From positions 1 through 56,914 of the forward strand of contig BTUI01000018.1 of the NCBI GenBank assembly GCA_045863195.1: a DNA stretch of 56,914 nt, written 5' to 3'. The DNA comes from W-Chloroflexi-9 sp045863195. Lineage in GTDB: Bacteria; Chloroflexota; Dehalococcoidia; UBA2979. This document shows, piece after piece, positions 1-8,523 of this stretch. Position 1 is the first letter of the stretch. Each line of letters begins with the position of its first letter. The notes beneath the pieces are model-generated. The model saw nothing but the letters and a program-made list of their open reading frames with translations. It did not search any database and was not told the origin of the DNA. The position numbers and the translations under genes were made by a program.

Positions 1-1613
1 GTCGTCACGACGACCGCCGCCGCTCCGGTCGCGCCGGCGGGCGTCACGGCGGTGATCCTCGTGGCGTCCACGATGACGACGTTCGTCGCCGGCTTGCCGC
101 CGAGGGTGACGGTGACGCCGGCGACGAAGCCGGTGCCAGTGATCACGATCGCCGTCCCGCCTTCCTGCGTGCCGCTCGCCGGGCTGACGCCGCTGACGGC
201 GGGCGCGAGGACGTACGTGAACCCGCCCGTCGCGAGCACGGCGCTCTGGCCGTCGGTGTTCGTGACGCTCACCGTCGCGAGCCCGGCGACGCCCTCGGGC
301 GTGACGGCGGTCGCGGAGGTCGCGCCGCTCACCTTCACCTCGGTTGCCGCGACGCCGCCGATGCGGACGGTCATGCCGGCCTGGAAGCCGGTCCCGGTGA
401 GGGTGACCGCGGTGCCGCCCGTGGTCGCTCCGGCCTCGGGCTTCACGGCGGTGACGGTCGGCCCGGCCTGGTAGGTGTATGCCGCCGTGAGCGCCGCCGT
501 CTTCGTGTCCGTGTTCGTGACGCGCACCTCCACCTTGCCGGTGGCGGTCTGCGGTGGCGCGGTCACCACGATCGTCGTCGCGGTCACGCTCACCGTGGTC
601 CCGGCGAGCGCGCCGAAGCGCACCACGGCGCCGGGGTTGAAGTTCGTGCCGGTCACCGTCACGGAGGTGCCGCCCGCCAGCGGGCCGGCGTTCGGGCTGA
701 CCGCCGTCACCGTGGGCGCCGGGAGGTTCACGTACGCGAACGCGCCGGCGCGGGTGCCCGTCTGCGCGTCCGGGTTCACCACCGTCACGCCGACCGTGGT
801 GCCCGCTGTACCGGCCGGGGCCGTGGCGATGATCGTCGTGGCGCTCACGAACTGCACGGTGGTCGCTGGGGTCGCACCGAAGCGCACCGTGGCGCCGTTC
901 GCGAAGCCGGTCCCGGTGATCGTGACCGGCGTGCCGCCACCGTGCGATCCGCCCCCCGGGCTGACGGAGGTGACCGCGGGCGGCGCGGACTGCGTGTAGG
1001 CGAAGCCAGCGGGGAGCGTCGCGCTCTGGCCGTCCGCGGCGGTGTAGACGATGTCCGCCGCGCCGACGGCGCCCCACGGCGTCACGGCCGTCGTCGTCGT
1101 GGCGTTCACGCGCGTCACGCTCGTCGCGGCGCGGCCGCCGATCGTGACGGACGCCCCCGCGAGGAACTCGGTGCCGGTGAGGGTGACCGTGGTGCCGCCG
1201 TTCGTGCCGCCGGTCGCCGGGGTGACCGAGGTGAGGGTGGGCGGCGGCCCGAGGAACCGGAAGCCGCCGGAGAGCGTGGTCGACTGGCCGTCGCTGTTCG
1301 TGACGGTGACGACGACCTCGCCCGAGGCGTGCGCCGGGGTGGTGACGGTGATCGAGGTGTCGCTGACGATGGTCACCCCGAGCCCGGCGCCGCCCCCGAA
1401 GTCGACCGTCGCGCCGCCATCGAAGCCGGTGCCGGTGAGCGTGACCAGCGTGCCGCCGGCGAGCGGGCCCGTCGCCGGGGCGGCGGCGGTGAGCGTCGGC
1501 GGCGGCGCGGCGAGGGCGGGCGTGGCGAGCACGGCCCACGTCGCGAGGAGCGCGCACGCGGCGGCGCAGAGCGCCAGGAGGCGCGGCGGGCGGATCGCGG
1601 GCAGCGTTCGCAT
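1..1613 (-). CDS. Partial secreted protein built of tandem IPT/TIG domains
   Basis: The gene reads leftward from an ATG at 1613-1611 and runs off the window, so the C-terminus is missing; about 537 codons are open. The N-terminus is a signal peptide: a basic start (RTLPAIRPPR), a hydrophobic stretch and a likely A-L-A-A cleavage near residue 36. After it come six Ig-like IPT/TIG repeats of about 80 residues, the sixth cut by the window edge. Each has the pattern P-x-V-x-(A/S)-V-x-P, then GG(T)xVTxTGTGF, then a VxxGG(x)AT strand, ending F-x-Y. Such repeats usually form rod-like extracellular proteins in adhesion or carbohydrate binding. It is divergent from lysA. Internal repetition makes the region vulnerable to assembly collapse. 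The specific function is unknown. Confidence 0.85.
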   Translation of the reverse strand, partial: MRTLPAIRPPRLLALCAAACALLATWAVLATPALAAPPPTLTAAAPATGPLAGGTLVTLTGTGFDGGATVDFGGGAGLGVTIVSDTSITVTTPAHASGEVVVTVTNSDGQSTTLSGGFRFLGPPPTLTSVTPATGGTNGGTTVTLTGTEFLAGASVTIGGRAATSVTRVNATTTTAVTPWGAVGAADIVYTAADGQSATLPAGFAYTQSAPPAVTSVSPGGGSHGGGTPVTITGTGFANGATVRFGATPATTVQFVSATTIIATAPAGTAGTTVGVTVVNPDAQTGTRAGAFAYVNLPAPTVTAVSPNAGPLAGGTSVTVTGTNFNPGAVVRFGALAGTTVSVTATTIVVTAPPQTATGKVEVRVTNTDTKTAALTAAYTYQAGPTVTAVKPEAGATTGGTAVTLTGTGFQAGMTVRIGGVAATEVKVSGATSATAVTPEGVAGLATVSVTNTDGQSAVLATGGFTYVLAPAVSGVSPASGTQEGGTAIVITGTGFVAGVTVTLGGKPATNVVIVDATRITAVTPAGATGAAAVVVT

Positions 1614-1703
1614 GACCTCGATGCTACGGACGCGCGCCGCCGAGGCTCATCGGGGAGACCCCGTATCCCGGCCCGTATCCGGTGCGTCGTCTAAACTCCG
1701 CCG

Positions 1704-2984
1704 ATGGACCTCACCACGTACCCCCTCGACGCCATCGCCCGCCAGGTGGGCACCCCGTTCTTCCTGTATGACGGCGCGATCCTGCGCCAGCGGATGGGCG
1801 AGATCGCCCGCACCGCGGAGGGCGACCGCGTCCACACGCGCTACGCGATGAAGGCGAACTCGGCACGCTTCGTGCTGGATGCCGCGCGCGAGGCGGGGCT
1901 GTGGATCGATGCCGTGAGCGGCAACGAGGTGGAGCGGGCGCTCCGCGCCGGCTTCGCCGCGGGGCACGAGCCGCCGGTCGTGATGTTCACGGCGGACGTC
2001 TTCCGCGACAACGCGCTGGACGCCGTGATCCGCAACGGCGTCCTCCCGAACGTCGGCTCGCCGGGCATGATCCGCGACCTGCACGAGGCGGGGTACCGCG
2101 GGCCGATCGCGCTGCGCGTGAACCCGGGCTTCGGCCACGGGCACGTGCAGGCGTGCGACACCGGCGGGCCCTCCTCCAAGCACGGCATCTGGCACGAGGA
2201 GATCGACGCGGTCCACGACCTCGCGAAGCGCGCCGGGTTCCCGGTCGTCGGGCTGCACGCGCACGTGGGCACGGGCCCGCAGATCAGCGAGTTCAACGTG
2301 AACATGCGCCGCCTGGTCGGGCTGTTCGCGGACCTCGTCCAGCGCTTCCCGGAGGCGCGCGCCGTGAACCTGGGCGGCGGCATCCCGCACCCGTACCGCG
2401 TCGGCGCGGAGCGCTACGACCTCACCGGCTACCGCACCCTGCTGTTGGAGGCGGCCTCCACGCTCTCCGAGTCGGCCGGGCACGCCGTCGCGATGGAGAT
2501 CGAGCCGGGCCGCTACCCGGTGGCGGGGATGGCGATCCTGGTGGCGCGCGTCACAGACGTGAAGGACACGCGCGACAACGAGAAGGGCCCCGGCCACCGC
2601 TTCGTGATGGTGGACGCCGGCTTCAACGACCTGATCCGGCCCGCGATGTACGGCTCCTACCACCACATCTCGGTCGTGGGACAGGGTGCGACGCGCGAGC
2701 CGGAGCCGCTGGTGATCGCCGGCCCGCTCTGCGAGAGCGGCGATGTGTTCACGCGCGACGACCAGGAACTGTTGCAGCCGCGCGCCCTCGGCCGGCCGGA
2801 GCCGGGCGACCTGGTCGTGCTGCACGATGCCGGCGCGTACGGCGCCGCGATGAGCAGCAACTACGTCTCGCTGGGCCGCGCGGCGCAGGTCGCGTGGGAA
2901 GACGGGCGCGCCACGCTCATCTCCCGCCGCGAGACGCTGGACGACATCCTGCGGCTGGAGACCTCGGAGCCGCTGGCGGTGTAG
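1704..2984 (+). CDS. lysA: Diaminopimelate decarboxylase (group IV PLP decarboxylase)
   Basis: 426 residues. LysA removes CO2 from meso-diaminopimelate to give L-lysine; it is a PLP enzyme of the alanine racemase-fold, group IV decarboxylases. Visible signatures: the PLP lysine in YAMKAN (K50), the substrate-loop stretch HVGTG, a glycine-rich phosphate site (LGGGIPHPY), EPGRY, and the C-terminal GPLCESGD and DAGAYGAAMSSNY motifs that complete the active site across the dimer. The length is normal. A TAAACT -10-like box at 1692-1697 leaves only six bases to the ATG and there is no ribosome binding site, so the mRNA may be leaderless. A hairpin at 2996-3023 ends the unit. Ornithine or other diamino-acid decarboxylase activity is less likely given the CESGD motif. 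Confidence 0.9.
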   Translation: MDLTTYPLDAIARQVGTPFFLYDGAILRQRMGEIARTAEGDRVHTRYAMKANSARFVLDAAREAGLWIDAVSGNEVERALRAGFAAGHEPPVVMFTADVFRDNALDAVIRNGVLPNVGSPGMIRDLHEAGYRGPIALRVNPGFGHGHVQACDTGGPSSKHGIWHEEIDAVHDLAKRAGFPVVGLHAHVGTGPQISEFNVNMRRLVGLFADLVQRFPEARAVNLGGGIPHPYRVGAERYDLTGYRTLLLEAASTLSESAGHAVAMEIEPGRYPVAGMAILVARVTDVKDTRDNEKGPGHRFVMVDAGFNDLIRPAMYGSYHHISVVGQGATREPEPLVIAGPLCESGDVFTRDDQELLQPRALGRPEPGDLVVLHDAGAYGAAMSSNYVSLGRAAQVAWEDGRATLISRRETLDDILRLETSEPLAV

Positions 2985-2995
2985 GCGCCGCCCTT

Positions 2996-3023
2996 CCACG
3001 CCCGGCGATTTGGCCGGGCGTGG
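2996..3023 (+). terminator. Hairpin terminator after lysA
   Basis: An 11-bp perfect GC-rich stem (2996-3006 with 3013-3023) closes a six-base loop just 12 bases after the lysA stop. There is no T-tract, so termination efficiency is uncertain. Confidence 0.6.
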
Positions 3024-3238
3024 GATACTGGAGGGCGTACCGAACGTCACGGCCTGCCCGGCGCCGCCCGTCCGCGGAGCGCAAGACGCAGGGCTCCGGC
3101 CGCACATCACCAGCGATCACGCCCGCCACCACGGGCGGAAACCGGCCCGATGACCACGAAGCAGGACGCGACGGCCCCGGCCGCCCGCGCATTCCCCGCA
3201 CCTCCCCTCGCCGCCCCCGGCACGCCCGAGGCGTCCCG

Positions 3239-4321
3239 GTGAGCGCCACGAACCCGTGGGGCGTGCACGGCCATGACGCCGCGGTGGAGGCGCTCCGCCG
3301 CGCCATCGCCTCCGGCCACCTCGCGCACGCGCTCCTGATCAGCGGCCCGCGCGGCTGCGGCAAGGAGACGCTGGCGCGACGCCTGGCGCAGACGCTCGTC
3401 AGCCCGAGCGCGGACCCCACCGTCCCGGACCTCACCACCCGCGCCGCCCGAGCGCTGGAGCAGGGCGAGTTCCCGGACGTGGAGCGGATCGCCCGCGGCG
3501 GCGTCTGCGACGAGTCCAACCACGACCATCAGAAGGACAACTCCACCACCATCCGCATCTGTCAGGTCCGGCGGCTGGAGCGCGTGGCCGCGCTCGCGCC
3601 GTTCGGCTCACCGCGCCGCATCTTCGTGGTGGACTCGGCGGACGACCTCCAGCCGCAGGCGGCGCACGCGCTGCTGAAGACGCTGGAGGAGCCCCCGGCC
3701 AACGCGCTCCTCATCCTGCTCGCCTCCGACCCGGACGCGCTGCTCCCCACGATCCGCTCGCGCTGCCAGGAGGTGCCGCTGCGGCCGATGCCGCACGCCG
3801 CGCTGGCCGCCGCGCTGGAGGCGTTCGAGGGGGTGGAGCCGGAACGCGCCGCGTGGCTCGCCCGCGCCGCGCGTGGCCGCTACGGCCTGGCGAAGCGGAT
3901 GCACGCCGACCCCTCGATCAACGTCCTGCGCGAGTCGGTGGAGGAAGACGTCCGCCGCCTCGCACGGTCGGGGCGCGGCCCGCGCTTCGACTACGCCGAG
4001 CAACTCGGCGGCGCCTGGTACCGGGAGCGGGACGGCGTCCTGCAGACGATCGACCTCTGGCGAGACTGGTGGCGGGACGTCCTCGTCGCCGCCTCCGGCG
4101 CGGAGACGGACGTCCCGGACGTGGTCGCCGAGGAGGCGCGACTGGTGCGCCCCGTGGATGCGCTGCGCGCGCTGCGCGCCGTACAGACCGCGCGGGAGCA
4201 CCTGCTGGCCAACACGCATGCAACGCTGGCGCTGGAGGTCATGATGCTGGACCTCCCGGTGATCAACGCACCGATGCCGGCCGGAAGGGAGGACCGCGAA
4301 GCGGCGACGGCGGGGCGGTAG
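3239..4321 (+). CDS. holB: DNA polymerase III delta-prime subunit (clamp-loader ATPase family)
   Basis: 360 residues from a GTG at 3239; the reading frame is open far upstream but the family similarity (NPWGVHGHDAAVEALRRAI) starts here. Delta-prime is part of the clamp loader that places the sliding clamp on DNA. Visible motifs: Walker A-like GPRGCGKE (36-43), the D-x-A-D-x-L sensor/Walker B region (VDSADDLQPQAAHALLKTLEEPP) and the SRC motif (TIRSRCQEV) carrying the arginine finger. The cysteine cluster that binds zinc in DnaX and in some delta-prime proteins is not present. It sits directly before ricT (29-base gap), the holB-yaaT order seen in Firmicutes, which supports the call. A short DnaX paralogue is the alternative. 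Confidence 0.85.
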   Translation: MSATNPWGVHGHDAAVEALRRAIASGHLAHALLISGPRGCGKETLARRLAQTLVSPSADPTVPDLTTRAARALEQGEFPDVERIARGGVCDESNHDHQKDNSTTIRICQVRRLERVAALAPFGSPRRIFVVDSADDLQPQAAHALLKTLEEPPANALLILLASDPDALLPTIRSRCQEVPLRPMPHAALAAALEAFEGVEPERAAWLARAARGRYGLAKRMHADPSINVLRESVEEDVRRLARSGRGPRFDYAEQLGGAWYRERDGVLQTIDLWRDWWRDVLVAASGAETDVPDVVAEEARLVRPVDALRALRAVQTAREHLLANTHATLALEVMMLDLPVINAPMPAGREDREAATAGR

Positions 4322-4350
4322 CCCGGCCTGGCGCGGCGACGCGGGCACAC

Positions 4351-5772
4351 ATGGACATCGTCGGCATTCGATTCGTCGAGGCCGGGCCGATCGCGTACTG
4401 CTCGGCCGGCGACCTGCGGCTGGGCACGGGCGACTACGTGGTCGTCCGTACCGACCGAGGCGAACGCCTCGGGTGGGTCGTGCTCCTCCCGGAGCAGGTG
4501 ATCGCACGCCCGGACGGCCCGCTGCGCGTCGTTGACCGCCTCGCCTCCGAGGCGGAGGTGACGGTGCACCGCGAGCGGAAAGAGCGCTCCGAGCAGGACG
4601 TGCTGCGCGCGCAGGCGGTCGCTACCCGCATCGACGGCCGCGTCCGCATCGCCAGCCTCGCGTTCGACCTCGCGGGCGGCTTCGCGGACGTCACGTACAC
4701 CGCGCGCGAGGGCGTGGGCGACGTGGGCGACCGGCTGCGGCGCGACCTTGAGCGCGAACTGGACGCGCGCGTCTGGGTGGAGCAGGTGGGCGACCGCGAC
4801 CGCGCGAAGGCGGCCGGCGGGCTGGGCCAGTGCGGCCGCGCGCTGTGCTGCTCCACGTGGATGACCGAGTTCCCCGCGATCTCGATCAAGATGGCGAAGG
4901 ACCAGGGCCTCGCCCCGAACCCCTCGAAGATCTCGGGAGCGTGCGGGCGTCTGCTCTGCTGCCTGTCGTTCGAGGTGGACGCGTACCGCGAGATCATGGG
5001 CACGCTCCCGAAGGTCGGGAAGCGCATCACCACGCCGGTCGGCCGCGCGAAGGTGCTCTCGATCAACGCGCTCACCGAGATGGTGCGGCTGCGCTTCGAT
5101 GAGACCGGCGAGATCGTCGAACTCTCCACCGCCGCGCTCCGCAGCCAGATGGGCACCGCCGTCCGCCCCGAGGATCTCGAGGCGGAGGTGGAAGGCCCGA
5201 TCCACGAGGAGGACCGCCAGCGCCGCGAGCACTTCGTCGCCGTGCTCGACCCGATCGCGCGCCCGCTGCGCGACACCGTCGCCGAGCCCGGCCTCGAGCG
5301 CGCCGAACGCGCCGACCGGCCCGCGCCGGCGCGGCGCACGCGCGGCCAGCGCTCCGGCCAGCCGCGCGCCGAGGGCGTCGAGACCGCGGGCGCGCGCGGT
5401 ACGGATGGCGTCGACCGCACCGACCGGCCTGCGCGCACGCGTCGCCGCCGCGCGGAGCCGCGCGCCGAGGGCGCGACAAACGCGGGGGCGCCGCCCGCGG
5501 GCACGGAGCAGCGCAGCGGCGTGCGCATCACCCGCCGCCGACGGCCGGGCGCGGACGGCGCACCGGCCTCGGACGGCACGACCCCCACCGAGGCGCGCGC
5601 ACCGCGTGAGCCTCGGGAGCCGCGTCCGCCGCGCCAGCCCCATCCGGCCGGTGAGGGCGCCCCGGGCGCTGCCGCCGCGGGCGAGGAGGAGAAGCGCCGC
5701 CGCCGCCGTGGCCGTCGAGGCGGCCGGCGTCGTGGCGCCGGCGGCGAGGGCGGGACGCCCGCCGCGGAATAG
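4351..5772 (+). CDS. ricT: PSP1-domain protein, RicT/YaaT homologue with basic disordered tail
   Basis: 473 residues from ATG 4351. The first 290 or so residues match the RicT/YaaT type: a PSP1 core and two cysteine pairs of the form CGRALCC and CGRLLCC. In Bacillus subtilis RicT joins RicA and RicF in an Fe-S-containing complex affecting RNase Y-dependent mRNA maturation. The holB neighbour reproduces the Firmicutes gene order. The last 180 residues are low-complexity, rich in Arg, Pro, Ala and Glu, ending in a run of basic residues (KRRRRRGRRGGRRRG), and look disordered and nucleic-acid-binding; this extension is not part of the usual B. subtilis-length protein. The start is preceded by no clear Shine-Dalgarno sequence. 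Confidence 0.85.
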   Translation: MDIVGIRFVEAGPIAYCSAGDLRLGTGDYVVVRTDRGERLGWVVLLPEQVIARPDGPLRVVDRLASEAEVTVHRERKERSEQDVLRAQAVATRIDGRVRIASLAFDLAGGFADVTYTAREGVGDVGDRLRRDLERELDARVWVEQVGDRDRAKAAGGLGQCGRALCCSTWMTEFPAISIKMAKDQGLAPNPSKISGACGRLLCCLSFEVDAYREIMGTLPKVGKRITTPVGRAKVLSINALTEMVRLRFDETGEIVELSTAALRSQMGTAVRPEDLEAEVEGPIHEEDRQRREHFVAVLDPIARPLRDTVAEPGLERAERADRPAPARRTRGQRSGQPRAEGVETAGARGTDGVDRTDRPARTRRRRAEPRAEGATNAGAPPAGTEQRSGVRITRRRRPGADGAPASDGTTPTEARAPREPREPRPPRQPHPAGEGAPGAAAAGEEEKRRRRRGRRGGRRRGAGGEGGTPAAE

Positions 5773-5813
5773 CCCGATCTGACGCAGCCGCTGCTGCGGG
5801 AAGGAAGCGCACG

Positions 5814-6647
5814 ATGGCCAGCACGACCGGCTCGATCGTCGACCTGGAGTGGGTACGCGCGCACCTGGATGACCCCGGCGTGGTGTTCCTCCACGCTGGC
5901 ACGGAGCGCGGCGAGTACGAGGCCGGCCACCTGCCCGGTGCGCGCTGGGTGCACGGCTACGACGACCTGACCGTCACCCGCGACGGCATCCGCGCGCTGG
6001 TCCCCACGCGCGAGGAGATGGAGGCGACCCTGGGACGCCTCGGCGTGGACGAGTCGAAGACCGTCGTCTTCGTCGCCTCCGGCAAGTCGATGTGGCCGCA
6101 CCGCGGCTTCTGGGTGCTGCGCTACTTCCGCTTCCCGAACGTCCACATCGCCGACCGCTCGGTCGCGGCGATGGCGCGCGAGGGCGTGGCGCTCACCCCC
6201 GCGGAGCCGGCGGTGATGCCCGCGACCTGCCGTCTGGCCGAGGGGGATGAGTCGGTGCTCTCCACGTGGGAGGAGGTGCTGCTCACCTCGCAGGGGGCGG
6301 GCAAGGCGATCATCCTCGACTGCCGGACGGACGGTGAGTACGTCGGTGAGCCGGGGGCGCACGCCGCGCCGCGCCTGGGGCGCATCCCGCGCGCCACGCA
6401 CCTCAACTGGGAACTGCTCGTCGATGACGACGGACGCTTCCTGCCGGCCGACCGGCTGCGCAGCCTCTACGCCGCCGCCGGCATCGACGGCACGCGCCCG
6501 GTCTTCCCGTACTGCGGTGGCGGCATCCGCTCCGCCGCTTCCTGGTTCGCGATGCACGAGGTGCTCGGCTGGGACCAGGCGCGGAACTATGACGGCTCGT
6601 GGGCGGAGTGGGCGGTCCGCTCCGAACTGCCCATCGAGCGCGGATAG
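5814..6647 (+). CDS. Sulfurtransferase with two rhodanese domains
   Basis: 277 residues. Tandem rhodanese proteins move sulfur from thiosulfate or 3-mercaptopyruvate to an acceptor through a cysteine persulfide. The first domain (about 1-125) lacks the catalytic cysteine: the equivalent loop reads VASGKSMWPHRG. The second domain (about 145-277) has the active loop YCGGGIRSA with C234 as the nucleophile. This active loop differs from the CRKG(V/T)T of classical rhodaneses and the CG(S/T)GVT of mercaptopyruvate enzymes, so the donor cannot be fixed. AAGGAAG lies about ten bases before ATG 5814 and serves as ribosome binding site. Possible roles are cyanide detoxification or sulfur trafficking; I cannot choose. 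Confidence 0.85.
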   Translation: MASTTGSIVDLEWVRAHLDDPGVVFLHAGTERGEYEAGHLPGARWVHGYDDLTVTRDGIRALVPTREEMEATLGRLGVDESKTVVFVASGKSMWPHRGFWVLRYFRFPNVHIADRSVAAMAREGVALTPAEPAVMPATCRLAEGDESVLSTWEEVLLTSQGAGKAIILDCRTDGEYVGEPGAHAAPRLGRIPRATHLNWELLVDDDGRFLPADRLRSLYAAAGIDGTRPVFPYCGGGIRSAASWFAMHEVLGWDQARNYDGSWAEWAVRSELPIERG

Positions 6648-6694
6648 TCGCGCGGGGCGGCGCCTACCGGCGCCTCGCGTATCGTGGAACGCAC

Positions 6695-8002
6695 GTGAAG
6701 TACCACCTCGTCACCCTCGGCTGCGCCAAGAACACCGTCGACTCCATGCGGCTGGAGGCGGCGCTGCGTGGCGGCCGCCACACCGCCGTCGCCGACCCGG
6801 CGGAGGCGGACCTGCTGCTGGTGAACACCTGCGGCTTCATTGACGCCGCGAAGGACGAATCGATCGAGACCGTCCGCGACCTGGACGCGAACCGTCGCGA
6901 GGGCCAGCAACTCGTGGTCGTCGGCTGTCTCACGCAGATCGCGGAGGCGGAGGTGAAGCGCGCCGTCCCCGGCATCGACGCGACGTTCGGCGCCGAGCAG
7001 TGGGACGCCATTGCCGCGTCCGTCGGCGCGGCGAGCGAGACGTTCGACATCCCCACGCCGTCGCTGCCGGTGCTCGGCCAGCCCAGCGCGTACCTCAAGA
7101 TCTCGGACGGCTGCGACCGGCCCTGCACGTTCTGCATCATTCCCACGATCAAGGGACGGATGCACTCCGGCCCCGCGCGCAACCTGATCGCGGAGGCGCG
7201 CATGTACGCCGCCGCCGGCGCGAAGGAACTCGTACTCGTCGCGCAGGACCTCACCGCCTACGGCGAAGACGCCGAGGAGCGCGACGGCCTGGCGGCGCTG
7301 CTCGAAGAGCTGTCCGAGGCCGTACCCGAGGTGCCGTGGATCCGCCTGATGTACGCCTACCCCGGCCGCGTCACGCCGCGCCTCGCGGAGGCGATGGCGG
7401 GGCTGCCGAACGTGGTGCCGTACCTGGACATGCCGCTGCAGCACGGATCGGACGCGGTGCTCCGGCGCATGAAGCGCCCCACGCTCGCGAAGGCGCGCCG
7501 CAGCATCGAGATCATGCGCAGCGCCATCCCGGACGTGGTGCTGCGGACCACCTTCATCGTCGGGTTCCCCGGCGAGACGGAGTCGGAGTTCCGCCAGATG
7601 CTCCGCTTCGTGGAGGAGGAGGGCTTCGACCACGTCGGCGCCTTCACCTACTCCCCGCAGCCCGGCACGCCCGCCGGCGAGATGCCCGGCCAGGTGCCGG
7701 AGCCGGTGAAGCAGGAGCGGTACGGCCGCCTCATGGAACTCGCGCAGTCGATCTCGCTCGGCTCGAACCGTGCGATGGTCGGCCGCGAGGTCGATGTCCT
7801 CGTGGAGTCGCGGGAGGCGGCGCCGTCGCAGGGCGGCGGGCTGGTCTCGATCGGCCGCACCTACCGGGATGCGCCGGAGGTAGACGGCCTGGCGTTCCTG
7901 AAGGGCGAGTACCCGATGGGCGCGATGGTGCGGGCGCGGGTGGACGGTGCGATGCCGTACGACCTGCTCTGCTCCCCCGTGGCGGTGCCGGCGGCCCGCT
8001 GA
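6695..8002 (+). CDS. rimO: Ribosomal protein S12 methylthiotransferase
   Basis: 435 residues from GTG 6695. RimO is a radical-SAM enzyme adding a methylthio group to an aspartate of ribosomal protein S12. Domains: N-terminal UPF0004 with conserved Cys residues in LGCAKNTVDS, NTCGF and GCLTQ; radical-SAM core with C140-x3-C144-x2-C147 (CDRPCTFC) binding the catalytic cluster; and a C-terminal TRAM-like domain (from about 365). The LGCAKN start and GCDRPCTFCIIP text favour RimO over MiaB. A TATCGT box at 6680-6685 lies nine bases before GTG with no Shine-Dalgarno, suggesting a leaderless or nearly leaderless transcript. Confidence 0.92.
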   Translation: MKYHLVTLGCAKNTVDSMRLEAALRGGRHTAVADPAEADLLLVNTCGFIDAAKDESIETVRDLDANRREGQQLVVVGCLTQIAEAEVKRAVPGIDATFGAEQWDAIAASVGAASETFDIPTPSLPVLGQPSAYLKISDGCDRPCTFCIIPTIKGRMHSGPARNLIAEARMYAAAGAKELVLVAQDLTAYGEDAEERDGLAALLEELSEAVPEVPWIRLMYAYPGRVTPRLAEAMAGLPNVVPYLDMPLQHGSDAVLRRMKRPTLAKARRSIEIMRSAIPDVVLRTTFIVGFPGETESEFRQMLRFVEEEGFDHVGAFTYSPQPGTPAGEMPGQVPEPVKQERYGRLMELAQSISLGSNRAMVGREVDVLVESREAAPSQGGGLVSIGRTYRDAPEVDGLAFLKGEYPMGAMVRARVDGAMPYDLLCSPVAVPAAR

Positions 8003-8087
8003 GGCCCTTGGGAGCCTCGACGGCCCCGATCGTCGTACTCCGCCCGACTCCGTCACCCTCATGCATGCTCGTCGGAGCGGCGTCAGG

Positions 8088-8166
8088 CGTGTCACACGGT
8101 TTTTACGTGGAATTTACGTGATTGTGCGCACTTTCACTTGCGACATCCGTCACAAGCGAGCAAAAT
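8088..8166 (+). promoter_or_regulatory. Promoter with flanking repeats before the 45-residue gene
   Basis: An AT-richer patch. A palindrome CGTGTCACACG (8088-8098) is followed by a direct repeat TTTACGTG at 8102-8109 and 8113-8120 (11-base period, one helical turn), then a -35/-10 pair TTGCGA (8138-8143) and CAAAAT (8161-8166) with a 17-base spacer. The promoter is plausible and operator function is inferred. Confidence 0.4.
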
Positions 8167-8253
8167 GCTGATCACAGGGCGAGAGAACAAGAGGCGGAGC
8201 GGTCAGGGGGAAAGCCCCGGCCGACCGGAGAAACGCCCAGGGAAGAGGACACC

Positions 8254-8391
8254 ATGGACCGCATTCAGGAAGTCTACAGCGGCATCATTCTGCGCGGTCG
8301 GCGCTCCAACCCGACCATCGCCGAGGTGCGCCGCGACCAGCGCGACGAGCTCATCAACCGGGCCGACCCGATCTTCGGGGTTCGCATCTAG
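8254..8391 (+). CDS. Small charged protein of unknown function
   Basis: 45 residues from ATG 8254, preceded by a good ribosome binding site (GGGAAGAGG, 6 bases upstream). The protein is highly charged, with several Arg and Asp/Glu residues, and has no Cys, no signal peptide and no membrane segment. I do not recognise it. It forms its own transcription unit: a long leader (from about 8173) with promoter-like sequence upstream and a strong terminator at 8450-8479. Independent control and a strong start site argue that it is real despite its size. Adjacent genes (rimO before it, the DUF503-scpB group convergent after it) give no functional hint. Confidence 0.55.
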   Translation: MDRIQEVYSGIILRGRRSNPTIAEVRRDQRDELINRADPIFGVRI

Positions 8392-8449
8392 TCACTGCGA
8401 AGACGGGAAGCAGACCCCCCTCCTCTGCCCCGTCCGCCGGTTCTGATAG

Positions 8450-8479
8450 AAGAGCGCCTCCACCCCGGGAGGCGCTCTT
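8450..8479. terminator. Bidirectional hairpin between convergent units
   Basis: A perfect 12-bp stem (8450-8461 with 8468-8479) with a six-base loop separates the small gene at 8254-8391 from the convergent DUF503 gene ending at 8524. Confidence 0.7.
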
Positions 8480-8523
8480 CACGTTTCCGGGGTCTTCGAG
8501 GCGGCCTGCCGCCGCTCGGCCGG

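Noticed and set aside
52..999. Two plus-strand frames in the first kilobase with repeated Val/Thr/Pro text
   Set aside because: The repeats are the complement of IPT/TIG modules on the minus strand, which have a signal peptide and proper domain signatures.
1647..3110. Long minus-strand frame opposite lysA
   Set aside because: It is antisense to a clear PLP decarboxylase and rich in Arg/His/Val as expected for a shadow frame in high-GC DNA.
3150..3242. A 30-codon frame starting ATG at 3150 and ending TGA at 3240-3242, overlapping the holB GTG start
   Set aside because: It has no clear ribosome binding site, no recognisable sequence and a composition typical of chance frames; the GTGA overlap alone is not enough.
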